Shown here in pieces: positions 32,939 through 32,940 of a stretch of 32,940 nt of DNA; position 1 is the stretch's first letter; each line of letters begins with the position of its first letter. The position numbers and the translations under genes are program-made. Source of the DNA: Syntrophomonadaceae bacterium (GTDB lineage: Bacteria > Bacillota > Dethiobacteria > DTU022 > UBA8154); assembly GCA_003556225.1 (NCBI GenBank), contig PWRN01000089.1, positions 1 to 32,940 on the forward strand, read 5' to 3'. The notes beneath the pieces are model-generated. The model had not been told where the DNA came from. It ran no database searches and worked only from the letters and a program-made list of their open reading frames with translations.

Positions 32939-32940
32939 GT

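Overview
All of the roughly thirty genes in this 32.9 kb window lie on the + strand. The DNA is moderately GC-rich, with strong AGGAGG-type ribosome binding sites and frequent TTG and GTG starts. Several features point to an anaerobic, probably spore-forming member of the Clostridia (Peptococcaceae/Moorellia-like): a GerMN-domain lipoprotein, an EF-G-like second GTPase, corrinoid methyltransferases, a tungsten/molybdopterin aldehyde:ferredoxin oxidoreductase and an OpuC-type transporter. Genus cannot be assigned from the sequence alone. No rRNA, tRNA, CRISPR array or mobile element was seen.

Layout. (1) 1-3458: branched-chain amino-acid genes: the 3' part of ilvN, then a tight leuC-leuD-leuB run. 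(2) 3503-8762: a 43-residue zinc-ribbon protein, an EF-G-like GTPase with altered G motifs, D-Ala-D-Ala ligase, and the PLP synthase pair pdxS-pdxT, ending in a clear intrinsic terminator. (3) 8964-14081: type-4 uracil-DNA glycosylase, an OmpR-family response regulator, its histidine kinase, and a large lipoprotein with a beta-propeller-like region and GerMN repeats. The last three resemble actinobacterial mtrA-mtrB-lpqB in layout. (4) 14328-17404: argS and serS. (5) 17698-24453: a corrinoid-dependent methyltransfer cluster: MttB-family methyltransferase, corrinoid protein, an unusual class I SAM methyltransferase, a second MttB-family protein, a pterin (tetrahydrofolate) methyltransferase and a second corrinoid protein. 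It ends in a strong hairpin. (6) 24536-32845: proA-like dehydrogenase, a glutamate-cysteine-ligase-family enzyme, an AOR-family oxidoreductase, and a complete glycine betaine/choline-type ABC transporter whose binding protein has its own candidate promoter.

How regions 5 and 6 may work together (inference). The transporter brings in a quaternary amine. The two MttB proteins, which have no in-frame amber codon in their bodies and so are the non-pyrrolysine type, move a methyl group to the corrinoid proteins. The MtgA-like enzyme passes it to tetrahydrofolate for the Wood-Ljungdahl or C1 pathway. The roles of the SAM methyltransferase, the GCS2-type ligase, the ProA-like enzyme and the AOR beside this pathway are unexplained, and they are the most likely place for undescribed biochemistry.

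Also notable: two genes (the EF-G-like GTPase and the first mttB) have a strong Shine-Dalgarno sequence separated from the apparent start by a perfect or near-perfect hairpin. Folding that hairpin would restore roughly normal spacing.
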